Assembly (NCBI RefSeq): GCF_040026395.1 | Contig: NZ_CP157278.1 | Span: forward strand, 3,534,001 to 3,598,000 | Source of the DNA: Pedobacter lusitanus | Lineage (GTDB): Bacteria > Bacteroidota > Bacteroidia > Sphingobacteriales > Sphingobacteriaceae | Direction: 5' to 3' | Length of the DNA stretch: 64,000 nucleotides | Shown here: positions 18,579 to 28,552 of the stretch, piece by piece | How the letters are laid out: every line of letters begins with the position of its first letter | Position numbering within the stretch: position 1 is the stretch's first letter | Notes under the pieces: model-generated | The model's database searches: none | The model's input: the letters and a program-made list of their open reading frames with translations, nothing else | What the model was told of the DNA's origin: nothing | Translations under genes and position numbers: made by a program

Positions 18579-18657
18579 AATTACAGTATTTCTATATCGT
18601 GAATCCATAAAAACGACTAAGGGTATATTATTATTTTAAATTCGGAAAATTCTGTAT

Positions 18658-18694
18658 AAAAAAAACGGTCAGATTACAATCTGACCGTTTTTTT
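18658..18694. terminator. Bidirectional terminator
   Basis: A 15-bp perfect repeat AACGGTCAGATT/AATCTGACCGTT with A-run on one side and T-run on the other. It ends the zinc-ribbon gene (minus strand) 26 bp after its stop. Confidence 0.9.
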
Positions 18695-18719
18695 TATAGT
18701 GTTAGCAATAATAGCTTAA

Positions 18720-19463
18720 TTATGCAGGTACATTTTCCAATGTCAATGCCTCATCAACTAAAATTCTACCGCAATGCTCACATACGATGATTTTTTTACG
18801 TTGACGAATATCCAGCTGACGTTGAGGAGGAATCTGATTAAAACATCCTGAACAAGAATCACGATCAATGGTTACAACAGCAAGACCATTGTTTGCATTT
18901 CCTCTTAATCTTCTGTAAGCAACCAATAATCTTTCTTCAATTACAGCTTCAGCTTTTTCGGCTTTTTTATTTAAAGCCTGCTCATCTTTTTCTGTTTCAG
19001 AAGTAATAGTCTGCAATTCTCCTCTTTTAATCTCTAAATCATTTTTTCTGGATTCAAGATCGGCCAAAGCTTTCTCATAAACTTCAGTTTTAGAAGAAAT
19101 ATCAAACCCGTATTCTCTGATTTTCTTTTCACAAACCTGAATTTCAAGAGATTGGATTTCAACTTCTTTTGTTAAAGCATCATACTCACGATTATTTTTT
19201 ACTTCTTTTAACTGAGTATCATATTTTTTAATCAAAGCCTGAGATTCTTTGATCATATTTTTACGTGTTACAATAGCATCTTCGGTATCATCCAATTCAG
19301 CTTTGAATTTTTGTATACGCGTCTCCAATCCAGCTACCTCATCTTCTAAATCCGCTACTTCCATTGGTAATTCACCACGGATCTGACGTATTTTATCAAT
19401 TTTTGTATGAAGGGTTTGTAATTCGTATAAAGCTTTCAGCTTTTGCTCTACAGTTTGTTCCAT
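18720..19463 (-). CDS. C4-type zinc-ribbon, coiled-coil protein
   Basis: 247 residues: a long coiled coil (about 1-180, rich in E/K/Q heptads) followed by a zinc ribbon with two CxxC pairs, CSGCFNQIPP and CEHCGRIL (DUF164 family). Related proteins are proposed to act in nucleic-acid metabolism or as adaptor proteins; the function is not settled. In many Bacteroidota this gene directly follows nif3, but here nif3 is about 14.7 kb away on the same strand. It has its own TAnnTTTG box about 145 bp upstream. Confidence 0.92.
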   Translation of the reverse strand: MEQTVEQKLKALYELQTLHTKIDKIRQIRGELPMEVADLEDEVAGLETRIQKFKAELDDTEDAIVTRKNMIKESQALIKKYDTQLKEVKNNREYDALTKEVEIQSLEIQVCEKKIREYGFDISSKTEVYEKALADLESRKNDLEIKRGELQTITSETEKDEQALNKKAEKAEAVIEERLLVAYRRLRGNANNGLAVVTIDRDSCSGCFNQIPPQRQLDIRQRKKIIVCEHCGRILVDEALTLENVPA

Positions 19464-19607
19464 TAAATGAAATAATTTATGGGTATAATTATATTTAACT
19501 AAATATCAGTTATTTAACCGTTTCTTAGCTTTCGCAAAGACTCAAAACAAAACTTAATTCCCTAAATTATTGGAATTAATTATCATACAGTCTATTGCTA
19601 AAGCTTG

Positions 19608-19615
19608 CAAAGATA
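19608..19615 (-). promoter_or_regulatory. -7 box TATCTTTG for the zinc-ribbon gene
   Basis: An exact TAnnTTTG match on the reverse strand, giving a leader of about 140 nt. The leader has no obvious ORF or strong hairpin. The remainder of the 19464-19710 gap is AT-rich with nothing else recognised. Confidence 0.5.
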
Positions 19616-19710
19616 AGTATTATATTTTCTTTCAGCCATACAATTTGCTATTAATCTGCTGATTGGCTTTTAATTAAATATTTTATCCTCGTCCGGTCGA
19701 GCTTAACCCT

Positions 19711-22131
19711 TTATTTCATCCTCCCTTTTAAGTCTTCACTTGCTGTACTACGTTGTTTACTACCAGATCCGTCTCCTCCAAAGCGATAACTGAATGAGAG
19801 GACTACTGCGCGGCTATCAGACCTGCTATGGCTATAGGTAGCAATATTATCATACGTAGCAGATTGTTTAATTTGCCTGCTCTGAAAAATATCATTAACC
19901 AGAAGCTTTATGCTGGCTTTTTCTTTCATAATATCCTTCTGGCCACCTGCTGATATCATATAATAAGCTTTTGTTGTAAACACTCCGGAGATTACTTTTG
20001 ATTTATACAATCCGTCAATTTCTGCCTTCCAGCCATCTCCCAGCTTAAATGAGTGCTGTGAATCAAAAGAAAAACTGGTCCCTTTAATATTTTCCTCTCC
20101 TTTTTGTCCTGCAACAGAAAAATTATTATGGAAAAGATTTGCAAACTGCGTTCCTGACCACCATTTGAAAAAATCTACTGAAGCTGTAAAACTGATGCCA
20201 TAATTTTTAAAAGTAGCCAGATTTTCAGGTTTCTGGAAGGATAATTCACCATTTCCTCCAACCAGACTACTGATTACATCCGTGCTTGAATTATAAGTAA
20301 GTGTCGTATAATACCGTGAACGAAACCCATGACTTAATTCAAACGCATTTACAACCGAAGGCCGCAGATACGGATTTCCTTCTTCATAAGAAAAAGGATC
20401 CATATAGACTCTAAAAGGATTCATGTCCCAGTAACCTGGTCGCTCTATACGTTTACTATAGCTTAACTGTACTCTATTTTTATCATTAATTTCCTGCGTC
20501 AGGAATACACTTGGAAACAATTTGAAATAACTTCTTTTCACCAGAGAGTCTGTAGTCAGCTGATGTCCCCTGGTATAAGTGTACTCGCCGCGAAGCCCGG
20601 CCTGTATACTAAATTTACCTATTTCTTTTTTCAAATTTATATACCCCGCCTGAATCTGTTCCTTATAAATGAAGTCATTGCTGGTTGAATAATCAGGTAC
20701 ATAAATCTCATTTTGCAGTGTATCATACTTCAAATTATTTAGCATCCGGACAAAACTTCCTTTCCAGCCAGCTTCCAGTTTTACCAGATTACCCACTGGC
20801 AATGCATAATCTATCTTTGCCACATAGATATCATTGTCAGAAGGCAGGTCTCCTTTTCTTGATTTACCTGTAGGTGAAACAGCATGGTGAGCTCCATTAA
20901 ACCAGGTATCCAGCTGCTGATTCATTTTAGAGGAATGTGTTACATAGTCCAGATCTGCAGTCAGTTCATGGCCACTATCATTGAACAGGTGCTTGTAATT
21001 AATGTTATAGAGCATATCTGTCCATCTTTCTTTTCCTTCAGTATTAGTCTGAGCATCCCAGATTAAAACACCTGTTGAATTATCATAAAGACGATTTCGC
21101 GTTGGCTGAATTGTTGGATATTGACCGACTCCTCCATTCACAAGAAAACCCAGCGTGTTCTTTTCATTAAGAAACAAATCCATCCCAACCTGGAAATTAT
21201 GGGACCGCAGCCTTGCTTTTTCATTCATTTGCTGTATGGAGCTGTTATATGCATTTCTGCTTCCATCGCGGTAAAAATTTCTTCTAACTTCTTCAGACCC
21301 TTCCAGATCCTGATAGAAATAGTTATAATTCCCAAAAAAACTTACTTTTTCTGACCGGTAGTTAAGACTTGTACCACCGCCAAAACGAGCAGCCCTTCCT
21401 GCCCCTCCATTAGCAGAAATTGTTCCGTTGAGGCCGGTTTTAACATTTTTCTTTAAGACAATATCGACTATACCTCCATTACCAGCCGCATCATATTTAG
21501 AGGATGGATTTGCCATGATTTCAATCCTGGAAATAGTGTTTGAGGCTGTTCCACGTAACAGATTTGCCAGTTGATTTCCCGATAAATAAGTCGGTTTTCC
21601 GTTAATCATGACCATAGTACCAGGTCTGCCTTTTAAACTTAGTTCGCCCTTATCACTAACGGTTACACCAGGTGCCTTACTCAATAATTCCAATGCCGTT
21701 CCGCCTTCTGCCATAATACTATTTTCCACATTCATCACCATCCGGTCAAGCTGTTGTACAATAGCTGATTTACCAGCTTTAATCTCAACCGTATTCAGGG
21801 CCAGTTGATCCGTTATCATCCTGATACGGCCAAGATTAGAGATTACATTAGTACCATTCAATTCAATAGGCTCACTAATATAGTGCTGATAACCTATAAA
21901 ACTAATTTTGACAAAATATTTGCCTTTAGGGATGTCCGAAAGATTAAAATATCCCGTAGAATCACTTACAACCGCTTTCACTTTTGCAGAATCTGCAGCC
22001 CTGAGCAAAAATATGCCTGCATAGCCAACCGGTTTTTGCTGTTCATCTGTCAGATGGCCTCTCACCTGATGTGTCTGTGCCTGTATAAGAGAGAATATGA
22101 AAAAACTTAATAGGGTCAGGAGTACTTTCAT
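19711..22131 (-). CDS. TonB-linked outer membrane beta-barrel protein (OMP_b-brl_3 type)
   Basis: 806 residues. Signal peptide about 1-18 (SLIQAQ), a carboxypeptidase-regulatory-like domain (about 20-110), a plug domain (about 130-225; LELLSKAPGVTVSDKG, RIEIMANPSSKYDAAGNGGIV), then a long beta-barrel. It is the last gene of the iron-type cassette and overlaps the PepSY gene by 4 bp (ATGA), implying translational coupling. Members of this subfamily are found near PepSY proteins and receptors; the substrate is unknown. Its C-terminus (SYRFGG, then a Ser/Lys-rich stretch ending GRMK) extends a little beyond the last barrel strand. Confidence 0.88.
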   Translation of the reverse strand: MKVLLTLLSFFIFSLIQAQTHQVRGHLTDEQQKPVGYAGIFLLRAADSAKVKAVVSDSTGYFNLSDIPKGKYFVKISFIGYQHYISEPIELNGTNVISNLGRIRMITDQLALNTVEIKAGKSAIVQQLDRMVMNVENSIMAEGGTALELLSKAPGVTVSDKGELSLKGRPGTMVMINGKPTYLSGNQLANLLRGTASNTISRIEIMANPSSKYDAAGNGGIVDIVLKKNVKTGLNGTISANGGAGRAARFGGGTSLNYRSEKVSFFGNYNYFYQDLEGSEEVRRNFYRDGSRNAYNSSIQQMNEKARLRSHNFQVGMDLFLNEKNTLGFLVNGGVGQYPTIQPTRNRLYDNSTGVLIWDAQTNTEGKERWTDMLYNINYKHLFNDSGHELTADLDYVTHSSKMNQQLDTWFNGAHHAVSPTGKSRKGDLPSDNDIYVAKIDYALPVGNLVKLEAGWKGSFVRMLNNLKYDTLQNEIYVPDYSTSNDFIYKEQIQAGYINLKKEIGKFSIQAGLRGEYTYTRGHQLTTDSLVKRSYFKLFPSVFLTQEINDKNRVQLSYSKRIERPGYWDMNPFRVYMDPFSYEEGNPYLRPSVVNAFELSHGFRSRYYTTLTYNSSTDVISSLVGGNGELSFQKPENLATFKNYGISFTASVDFFKWWSGTQFANLFHNNFSVAGQKGEENIKGTSFSFDSQHSFKLGDGWKAEIDGLYKSKVISGVFTTKAYYMISAGGQKDIMKEKASIKLLVNDIFQSRQIKQSATYDNIATYSHSRSDSRAVVLSFSYRFGGDGSGSKQRSTASEDLKGRMK

Positions 22132-23237
22132 GCAGTCATTCTTTTATTTTTATTCACTTTCTTTCTTTTACCCCACCAGACATAAAACCCCGTAATTGGT
22201 AAACTCGCACAGATCAAACTTGTTATAAAGGCAATAATTTTTGTAAAAAGCCCACCAACAGCTCCTACATGAAAGGCATAATTAGATTTACGGAGCCAGT
22301 CTGCAAAAGGAAGATCTGCTAAACGTTTCCCCGAATAAGGCAGTGCTTCAATTGTAACCGGATCAAAGTAAAGATCTCTCCAACTACCATTATGCATATC
22401 CGTACAGGCATAAATTGCTTCATCATTATGGTCAGGAATAGTAACAATAATGGCATTTTTTTCATGTACCGCCATTTCCTTTCTTACCTTATACCATACC
22501 TTGTCTGAACTGTAAACTATGGGGTTTGGCGGAGGCTGTATTTTAATTTCCTGCTGCTTCTGACGCTTGGAATTAGTGCCACCGGTCAGCCAGTAAACAC
22601 TTTTTGAAAACCATGAAAAGCTCATTATCAACCCCGTGCATGCTAGTACAACGGCTATTAACAAAGAATAAAATCCAAGTACATTATGAAGATCATAATT
22701 GACCCTTTTAAATTTAGCGTTCCATTTTATTTTAAAACTCTTATTGATATTCGTTTTATTCCATTTTTTTGGATACCACAAAATGAGTCCGCTGATTAAG
22801 AGCAAGAAAAAGATAAAAGTTCCCCAACCTACAACAGCTTTCCCGATTTTTCTCCCCATCCACAGATTCCGGTGACCTTCATCCATAAAATGAAAGAATG
22901 CATCATGATCAGCAACTGCAAGTATTTCTCCGGAAAAGGGATTAACATACACCGTAGAATCAGAATTAACCGTCACATGGGCAGATTTATCTAACCCATG
23001 ATACCAGATGCTCCCAGCTTTTTTACCCGGTAAGGCTTTTGCGATACTATTATAAATCTGAGAGGGCGGAAGATATTTACTTTCCGCCTCTGGCTCAACT
23101 GTCAGATATGGATAGAGTAAATTATTTATTTCCTGCTCAAACACTAGTATGCAGCCAGTCAGACTAACAATAACTACAATAATACCAGAAGCAAGTCCCA
23201 ACCACAAATGGAGCCAGCCATTGATTTTTTTGAACAT
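22128..23237 (-). CDS. PepSY-associated TM (PepSY_TM) protein
   Basis: 369 residues from the ATG at 23237. An upstream in-frame ATG at 23294 would place the start inside a terminator hairpin, so I prefer 23237; the protein then starts MFKKINGWLHLWLGLASG, typical of the family. There are four TM helices: residues about 10-33, 140-160, 190-212 and 335-358, with a large periplasmic loop. His residues in HLWLGL and HNVLGFY are family-conserved and may bind heme, as in ferric-reductase-like members. Context with TonB receptors and DUF4374 suggests a role in siderophore or heme iron release. Confidence 0.88.
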   Translation of the reverse strand: MFKKINGWLHLWLGLASGIIVVIVSLTGCILVFEQEINNLLYPYLTVEPEAESKYLPPSQIYNSIAKALPGKKAGSIWYHGLDKSAHVTVNSDSTVYVNPFSGEILAVADHDAFFHFMDEGHRNLWMGRKIGKAVVGWGTFIFFLLLISGLILWYPKKWNKTNINKSFKIKWNAKFKRVNYDLHNVLGFYSLLIAVVLACTGLIMSFSWFSKSVYWLTGGTNSKRQKQQEIKIQPPPNPIVYSSDKVWYKVRKEMAVHEKNAIIVTIPDHNDEAIYACTDMHNGSWRDLYFDPVTIEALPYSGKRLADLPFADWLRKSNYAFHVGAVGGLFTKIIAFITSLICASLPITGFYVWWGKRKKVNKNKRMTA

Positions 23238-23250
23238 TGAAAAACAGTTA

Positions 23251-23284
23251 AAAAAAGGGCCGCTTACACCTGATAATGCGGCCC
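23251..23284 (-). terminator. Terminator/attenuator between DUF4374 and PepSY genes
   Basis: On the reverse strand GGGCCGC and GCGGCCC form a 7-bp GC stem with a 14-nt loop followed by a run of T. It sits inside the presumed operon and could lower expression of the downstream PepSY and OMP genes. Confidence 0.8.
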
Positions 23285-23300
23285 AACAAAACACAATATT

Positions 23301-24536
23301 TTAATAGTTTAATTTCGATATAGCAGTTACACCATCCGCGCCCTCAATATGAACACCTCTTGTTGCCGTTCCGCTATCTGCATTGATAATGTAAACATAG
23401 TACTCACCTGCATCATCCTGCATTACATAATTGATTGTTTTACCATCTTGTTCAGCATAAACAATCAGCTTAAATCCACCAAATTCATGGACAGGAACAC
23501 CTGTAACGGGAGTAACTTTATTATTAAATACATCTGCGATAATCATCTTGATTTTTCCTCCGGTTGCTCCGGCATTAGTATAAACTGCCATCAGAAATTT
23601 GCCATTTCCAATATATTCACCTCTTGATATTTTTGACCCTGTCGCACCCTCAATATTAAAGAAATAGGATTTATCGAACTGTTCAGCTCCTTTTTTGATA
23701 CGTACAATACCAGATGGCTTTGCCGATTTTCTATGTTCACCATCACCCATTGCTGTAGACCATGCATAAGTATCGCCATTCTCGATTTGATGCATACCCT
23801 GCTGACTGCTCCAGTCTCCGATAAAACCAGTACGATCATCTCCTATTGTTTTTTCATATTTAAGCTCAGGATAACTGAAAACAGCCACCCACGTACTGTC
23901 TAAACTTCCGTACTCACCCTCGTAAACTCTGCCACCTGGAGTATGTTTAAACTTATAGTAAGGAAGATATATTTTATTCCCTACTTCAAATAAGCCTGTC
24001 CATACAGCATTAAAGCCAGTACCTGTTATTTTATTTAAATCAGTTGTACTTCTTCCTGAAATTTGAAGATTAACTGCATCAAAACGGTATAATTCACCTA
24101 TACCACTTGAACGCGGGTCACCACCACCTATCCAGAAATCTTTACCCACTTTACCGGATACACCTGTACGAAAAGTCGTTACTGATCTTCCGGCTTCAAC
24201 AACTTTGCCTTGTTCATTAAGACGAAATGGTCTTACAAGTCCCTGTTCATTATAAGCCTGGGCAAATACAGTATTATTCTGGACGATAAAAGACCAGGCG
24301 TCTACTTCCACGCCATTATTGACTGATGAAACTCCTCCTTTGGTAATATCATCAGTACTTACGATATATGTTGCGGCAGCTTCACCCTTTCCAGTATAAA
24401 CAAATACATATTTTGAACGAACAGGTTTTACAGGATCGACAGGACCCGGATTTTCTGAATTATTCTTACTGCAAGCGCCTAATAGTACACTCATCCCTAA
24501 TATGCCTGTTATTAAAAAATTAGTAGTCTTTTTCAT
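23301..24536 (-). CDS. DUF4374 lipoprotein
   Basis: 411 residues with a lipobox (LLGAC, Cys22). The rest is beta-rich with repeated patterns as in a beta-propeller (YVFVYTGKGEAAATYIVSTDD, AYAWST-like elements), typical for DUF4374. This family occurs beside TonB receptors and PepSY proteins and is thought to help substrate capture at the outer membrane. A related, more diverged protein is encoded at 27344-28552. Precise function unknown. Confidence 0.88.
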   Translation of the reverse strand: MKKTTNFLITGILGMSVLLGACSKNNSENPGPVDPVKPVRSKYVFVYTGKGEAAATYIVSTDDITKGGVSSVNNGVEVDAWSFIVQNNTVFAQAYNEQGLVRPFRLNEQGKVVEAGRSVTTFRTGVSGKVGKDFWIGGGDPRSSGIGELYRFDAVNLQISGRSTTDLNKITGTGFNAVWTGLFEVGNKIYLPYYKFKHTPGGRVYEGEYGSLDSTWVAVFSYPELKYEKTIGDDRTGFIGDWSSQQGMHQIENGDTYAWSTAMGDGEHRKSAKPSGIVRIKKGAEQFDKSYFFNIEGATGSKISRGEYIGNGKFLMAVYTNAGATGGKIKMIIADVFNNKVTPVTGVPVHEFGGFKLIVYAEQDGKTINYVMQDDAGEYYVYIINADSGTATRGVHIEGADGVTAISKLNY

Positions 24537-24701
24537 TGTTTTATAATTTGTTTTTACGTGTTATTTAAGTTTTTAATGGCTCTCAGGAGCACGTCGTGGT
24601 TAATTGTAGTCATGTACTACCGAGAGATAGTATTCATTTCGGTTTGCGTTCTGTTACACATGATGGTTTTATTTATTTAAGGATTAAATGGTCCTCCGCA
24701 A

Positions 24702-27146
24702 TCAGGTGCCTCTTTTTTTAGAAAAATAATAGCGGAACTTAACATTGAAAGAGCGGCTTGGCTTTTGCAATGCATAATTATCAAACAGCTCAGAATCAGT
24801 TAAATTCATACACTCTACTGCGATATTATATTTGCCCCCGCCTATCGCGTAGACCATACTGACATCATGCGCCCACTGTGTTGGCACTTCCATCTTACCC
24901 TCTTTAGATCCCTGACCAGGCCAGTACAGATAAAATTTATTGACATATAACAGATTATAACCCAGAGTAAGCTGGTTCCCTTTTTTCAGGACATTATTGA
25001 AATAAACACTGGCATTTGCATTTCCAAAAAGGTAGGGAGTATTAGGGATACGATCTCTGTAATTGATACTTCTTGTTGCAGAAAATTCTCCACTTCTCAA
25101 TTTTTCAAACTCATTGTTATCCCTTAAATTCTGATAAGTAAAATTGGTATTTAACGTGAATAATTGCTTATAGGCATAGCGCAGTTCTGCATCAATCCCA
25201 CGATTGGTTACTTTTCCTACATTCTCAGATATGCTCAAATAAGTTCCGTTACTCCCTCCGGGAAGTACTCTGGCCCGGATATAGTCGGTCGCATTACGAA
25301 AAATATAATTAGCCTGAATCTGGAAGAAATGTATTTTATCTATTTCTGCAGTATAAGTGGCTCCAATGTTAATATTATCACTTTTCTCCGGCCTGAGGTC
25401 CAGATTTGCAATAGTAGTATATACATTACCAAAGAACTCATCATTGTCTGGTAAACGATAAGCCTTTTCGTAAGAAGCCTTAAGCTGAATGTTTTCTGTT
25501 AAAAAATAAGATCCCGCAAGACCATATCCCTGTCTGGATAAGTCTTTGTTCCTTGAAAGTATACCGTAGACTTTTTCTTTAGTCACCTTATCAAGTTCAC
25601 TAACTACATTATTACTGGAAATATGCTGGTTATATTGTTTGATAAAGGCAGTAAAATTCGATTTTTCATTAAGATTAAAGCGATAACCTAATCCTAACAT
25701 GTTCTTCCTGGAAACCTGGGGTTGTTTATCCTGCAGGTTTTCCGGATCAAAACGGTTCAGTCCTTTCCTGTTAAAAGTGGAGAATTGCTCATTAAGAGAA
25801 AAGGAGTGACGGTCATTAAGCGTATAATTCAGACCTGCATTAGCCAGACCACTATTATTTTTAAACTTAAAATCGGTTAGACTAACTTCCCCGCCAATAG
25901 CATTAGGCATACCCCGGTATCTGGCTACCGAAGATCCATCCCAGGTAAATGTTCTGGGAACAGTATCCACATTACGCTCTTCTCCAAAATTAAAATTTCC
26001 ATTCACCCTTAAATCCAGTCCTTTAACAAATAAATCTCTCTTCACATATTTAAGGGTAGGTTGTATCGTATTTCCGGATTTCCATCTCGCACCAAATACA
26101 TCTTCCATCCTGTTTCCAACCTGTATGTCTGCCTTGTTTTGTCCTAAAGTAATACCCACCAGAAACTGGTCAGCATATTTTTTCCCGGACACTCCAATAT
26201 TTGCGATTACAGTTTCATTATGATACTGATCATGAAATCTGCGTACTCTTCTCAATGTATTTACTCCGGTTATACTGTCTGTTATGTTTCCGTTTATCCA
26301 GTAATTATTATCGGAGTAATTCTGAAAAGCACTTAGTTGTGCTGTAAAGCCAGATTTAGCAGTATAGCCTGCATTAACCGAGCTTTTATGTGTGTTAAAA
26401 GATCCATAAGAATAAGAAGCATCGACATAAGTTCCCGGATCTGTATTCGTTACTATATTTACTGCTCCGCCTAACGCGTCTCCTCCAAGCCATACCGGAA
26501 CAACTCCTTTATAAACTTCAATTCTGTCAGCAAGATTTACCGGAATATTATTTAGCTGGAAAGAAGATCCAAAATTCTCCATCGGTATTCCGTCCAGAAA
26601 GAACTTCACCTGATTACCAGTAAAGCCATTCAGACTAAAAGTCATATTCGACCCAACTCCGCCAGATTCACGGACACGCGCACCAGAAACCCGGTTCATG
26701 ACCTGCCCAAGATCCATCGTCGTATTATGAAGAGCTTTTGCGTCTATCGATATTACATTATATGCCTGCCTGTTCGTTTTCTGATTTTTGCTAAAGCCGA
26801 GAATAGCGACTTCATCGATCTGTCTTACATCCTGTTTAAGTCTGAAGCTAGCAGCGACCTCTTTTTCAGCAATAACCGTTAAGCTTTTCTCTGCTTTAAT
26901 ATGGCCCAGTGCATGAATTGACAACTTATAAGAGCCGGCAGCAACACCAGTAAAATGAAATTCCCCTCTTTCATCACTGACTGTTGTCTTATTAAGTGGT
27001 AATAATTTGATAATTGCGCCCGGAATAGCTTCCGACTGGTCATTATATACATTTCCTTTAATCGTGCCGTTCCTGCTGTTCTGAGCCTGAGCGAAAAAAA
27101 TGAGGGCGCACAAAATACCCGTCAGAAAAAAATTCTTACTTTGCAT
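24702..27146 (-). CDS. TonB-dependent receptor
   Basis: 814 residues. Signal peptide about 1-21 (FFAQAQ), carboxypeptidase-regulatory-like domain (about 24-112), plug domain (about 125-235; LGQVMNRVSGARVRESGGVG, DRIEVYKGVVPVWLGGDALGGAVNIV), then a 22-strand type barrel ending RSFNVKFRYYF plus a short basic tail. It looks like a siderophore or heme receptor of the FecA type because an ECF sigma factor and anti-sigma gene lie upstream. The ligand cannot be told from sequence alone. The 197-bp upstream gap contains an oddly oriented terminator. Confidence 0.92.
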   Translation of the reverse strand: MQSKNFFLTGILCALIFFAQAQNSRNGTIKGNVYNDQSEAIPGAIIKLLPLNKTTVSDERGEFHFTGVAAGSYKLSIHALGHIKAEKSLTVIAEKEVAASFRLKQDVRQIDEVAILGFSKNQKTNRQAYNVISIDAKALHNTTMDLGQVMNRVSGARVRESGGVGSNMTFSLNGFTGNQVKFFLDGIPMENFGSSFQLNNIPVNLADRIEVYKGVVPVWLGGDALGGAVNIVTNTDPGTYVDASYSYGSFNTHKSSVNAGYTAKSGFTAQLSAFQNYSDNNYWINGNITDSITGVNTLRRVRRFHDQYHNETVIANIGVSGKKYADQFLVGITLGQNKADIQVGNRMEDVFGARWKSGNTIQPTLKYVKRDLFVKGLDLRVNGNFNFGEERNVDTVPRTFTWDGSSVARYRGMPNAIGGEVSLTDFKFKNNSGLANAGLNYTLNDRHSFSLNEQFSTFNRKGLNRFDPENLQDKQPQVSRKNMLGLGYRFNLNEKSNFTAFIKQYNQHISSNNVVSELDKVTKEKVYGILSRNKDLSRQGYGLAGSYFLTENIQLKASYEKAYRLPDNDEFFGNVYTTIANLDLRPEKSDNINIGATYTAEIDKIHFFQIQANYIFRNATDYIRARVLPGGSNGTYLSISENVGKVTNRGIDAELRYAYKQLFTLNTNFTYQNLRDNNEFEKLRSGEFSATRSINYRDRIPNTPYLFGNANASVYFNNVLKKGNQLTLGYNLLYVNKFYLYWPGQGSKEGKMEVPTQWAHDVSMVYAIGGGKYNIAVECMNLTDSELFDNYALQKPSRSFNVKFRYYFSKKRGT

Positions 27147-27191
27147 TACTTTTAAATGATAAACGATTTAGAGGTAACCCCATCTGGGGAT

Positions 27192-27230
27192 GAGTCATAC
27201 AGGTACGAACTGTATGGCTCTTTTTTATTT
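27192..27230 (+). terminator. Orphan plus-strand terminator-like hairpin
   Basis: GAGTCATACAG and CTGTATGGCTC form an 11-bp stem (one wobble) with a 7-nt loop followed by TTTTTTATTT on the plus strand. A CCCC-ATCT-GGGG hairpin precedes it (27178-27189). No plus-strand gene lies upstream; the region is the 5' side of a minus-strand TonB receptor gene. It could end an antisense RNA or be a leader structure of the receptor mRNA. Confidence 0.55.
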
Positions 27231-27343
27231 AATTTTTACAACATAAACATCGGTTTCCCTGCTTCTACTTATACTATTATCATAAGCACGCAATTACCCC
27301 TACATCTATTTAGAATTATTTTAAATAAATTAGCCTGAAGATT

Positions 27344-28552
27344 TTAATCTGTTAACTTATCTATACGGATTATTTGTCCATTTACCTCAGTGCCACGTTT
27401 AAGTATCCCCGAACGGAGATCATATAGCCAGATTTGGCTCTTGTTATTTTCCTGATAGACAGAAAAATATGCAAAATTATCATCCGCAGCAACATTCATA
27501 AGAAAATCAAGAAATACCGGAGGCATGGCCAGTGCAATTTTTTTTTGCCTGCGAAGATCCACGAGTTCATACCTGGAGATTCTTTTCGTCATATAGTCAT
27601 CAAACTCCCTGATCACCGGAGACTCTACTATTTTTGTAACAGCCAGTCCATGACCTAAGTTGTAAAGCGTATAAGCTTCCTGTACGCCCTGATTTCCCAA
27701 CTTGAACAAGTACCCCGGGTCAAAAGTGTTTTCTCCCTTATTGAGCCTTAAAATAGCCGAAGGTGCAGAGGGATGATTACCCGTCCTGCCTCCTGGCTGC
27801 CCCAGTACATAAACTGTATCGTTCAGGACAAGAGAATTAGAACTCCAGATATTATAGCTTCCGGGCCAGGTAGTTCTTTTATCTTCAAATTTCCTTTGCA
27901 ATTTTAATGAAGGATAATTGAATATAGCCGTATGAACAGCATCATCAGGAGGATTAATATGTTCCCTCATAAAACCCTTTTGAAAAGTATAGGAAACAAA
28001 CAGTCTGTTATCAGCCATTTGTGCAGAAATCCCTGTATAATTTACCCCTTTCGGTGCAGGCGGAACAGCTAATATGCCATTACGCAATATTTTCATTTCT
28101 TTAAGATCGACTTCTGAATAACTGAACCGCTCATTTACTACACTACCCAATAGAATAGTATGATCATTTACCCGGTTTACCCAGCCCGAATAAGGTTCCC
28201 ATGCAATCGCCTTCATATCAACAGACTGCTGCAGTACCAATCCATCCGCTGTTGCCCTGTATTTAAGCAAAGTCTTATCTGATTTGTCCATCAAAAAGTA
28301 ACACCTGTCATCAACGGTAATAACCATTCCTGGCAAAGCAATCCCTTCTGGTTCCGGTTTTCCATTTTCCATGGAGTAAACAGGCATAAAATTGGTTACA
28401 TCTTTCTCCTGGTTATATACAATGAGCCCATAGCTAAATTTTTCCTTTCCTTTATTGCTTTCACAACCAGCAAAAAAAAGCAATATAAACAGGACTCCAA
28501 TATCAGTTATAATCCGGAGATGTAGGAGGGAATATCGTTTCAATCTAATCAT
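27344..28552 (-). CDS. DUF4374-like lipoprotein in the sigma/anti-sigma operon
   Basis: 402 residues. TM or lipoprotein leader with Cys30 (FFAGCESNKG). The body shares layout with the 411-residue DUF4374 protein of this cluster: an N-terminal YGLIVYNQEKDVTNFMPVYSM strand pair, a central TWPGSYNIWSSNSLVLND block comparable to GDWSSQQGMH, and a C-terminal YDLRSGILKRGTEVNG comparable to INADSGTATRGVHIEG. I infer a diverged paralogue. Its ATG follows the anti-sigma stop directly (TAA-ATG), so the two are cotranslated. A sensory or ligand-binding role with the anti-sigma factor is possible. Confidence 0.8.
   Translation of the reverse strand: MIRLKRYSLLHLRIITDIGVLFILLFFAGCESNKGKEKFSYGLIVYNQEKDVTNFMPVYSMENGKPEPEGIALPGMVITVDDRCYFLMDKSDKTLLKYRATADGLVLQQSVDMKAIAWEPYSGWVNRVNDHTILLGSVVNERFSYSEVDLKEMKILRNGILAVPPAPKGVNYTGISAQMADNRLFVSYTFQKGFMREHINPPDDAVHTAIFNYPSLKLQRKFEDKRTTWPGSYNIWSSNSLVLNDTVYVLGQPGGRTGNHPSAPSAILRLNKGENTFDPGYLFKLGNQGVQEAYTLYNLGHGLAVTKIVESPVIREFDDYMTKRISRYELVDLRRQKKIALAMPPVFLDFLMNVAADDNFAYFSVYQENNKSQIWLYDLRSGILKRGTEVNGQIIRIDKLTD

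Noticed and set aside
23238..23294. Longer N-terminus for the PepSY protein
   Set aside because: The extension would be encoded by a terminator hairpin and does not look like a signal peptide.
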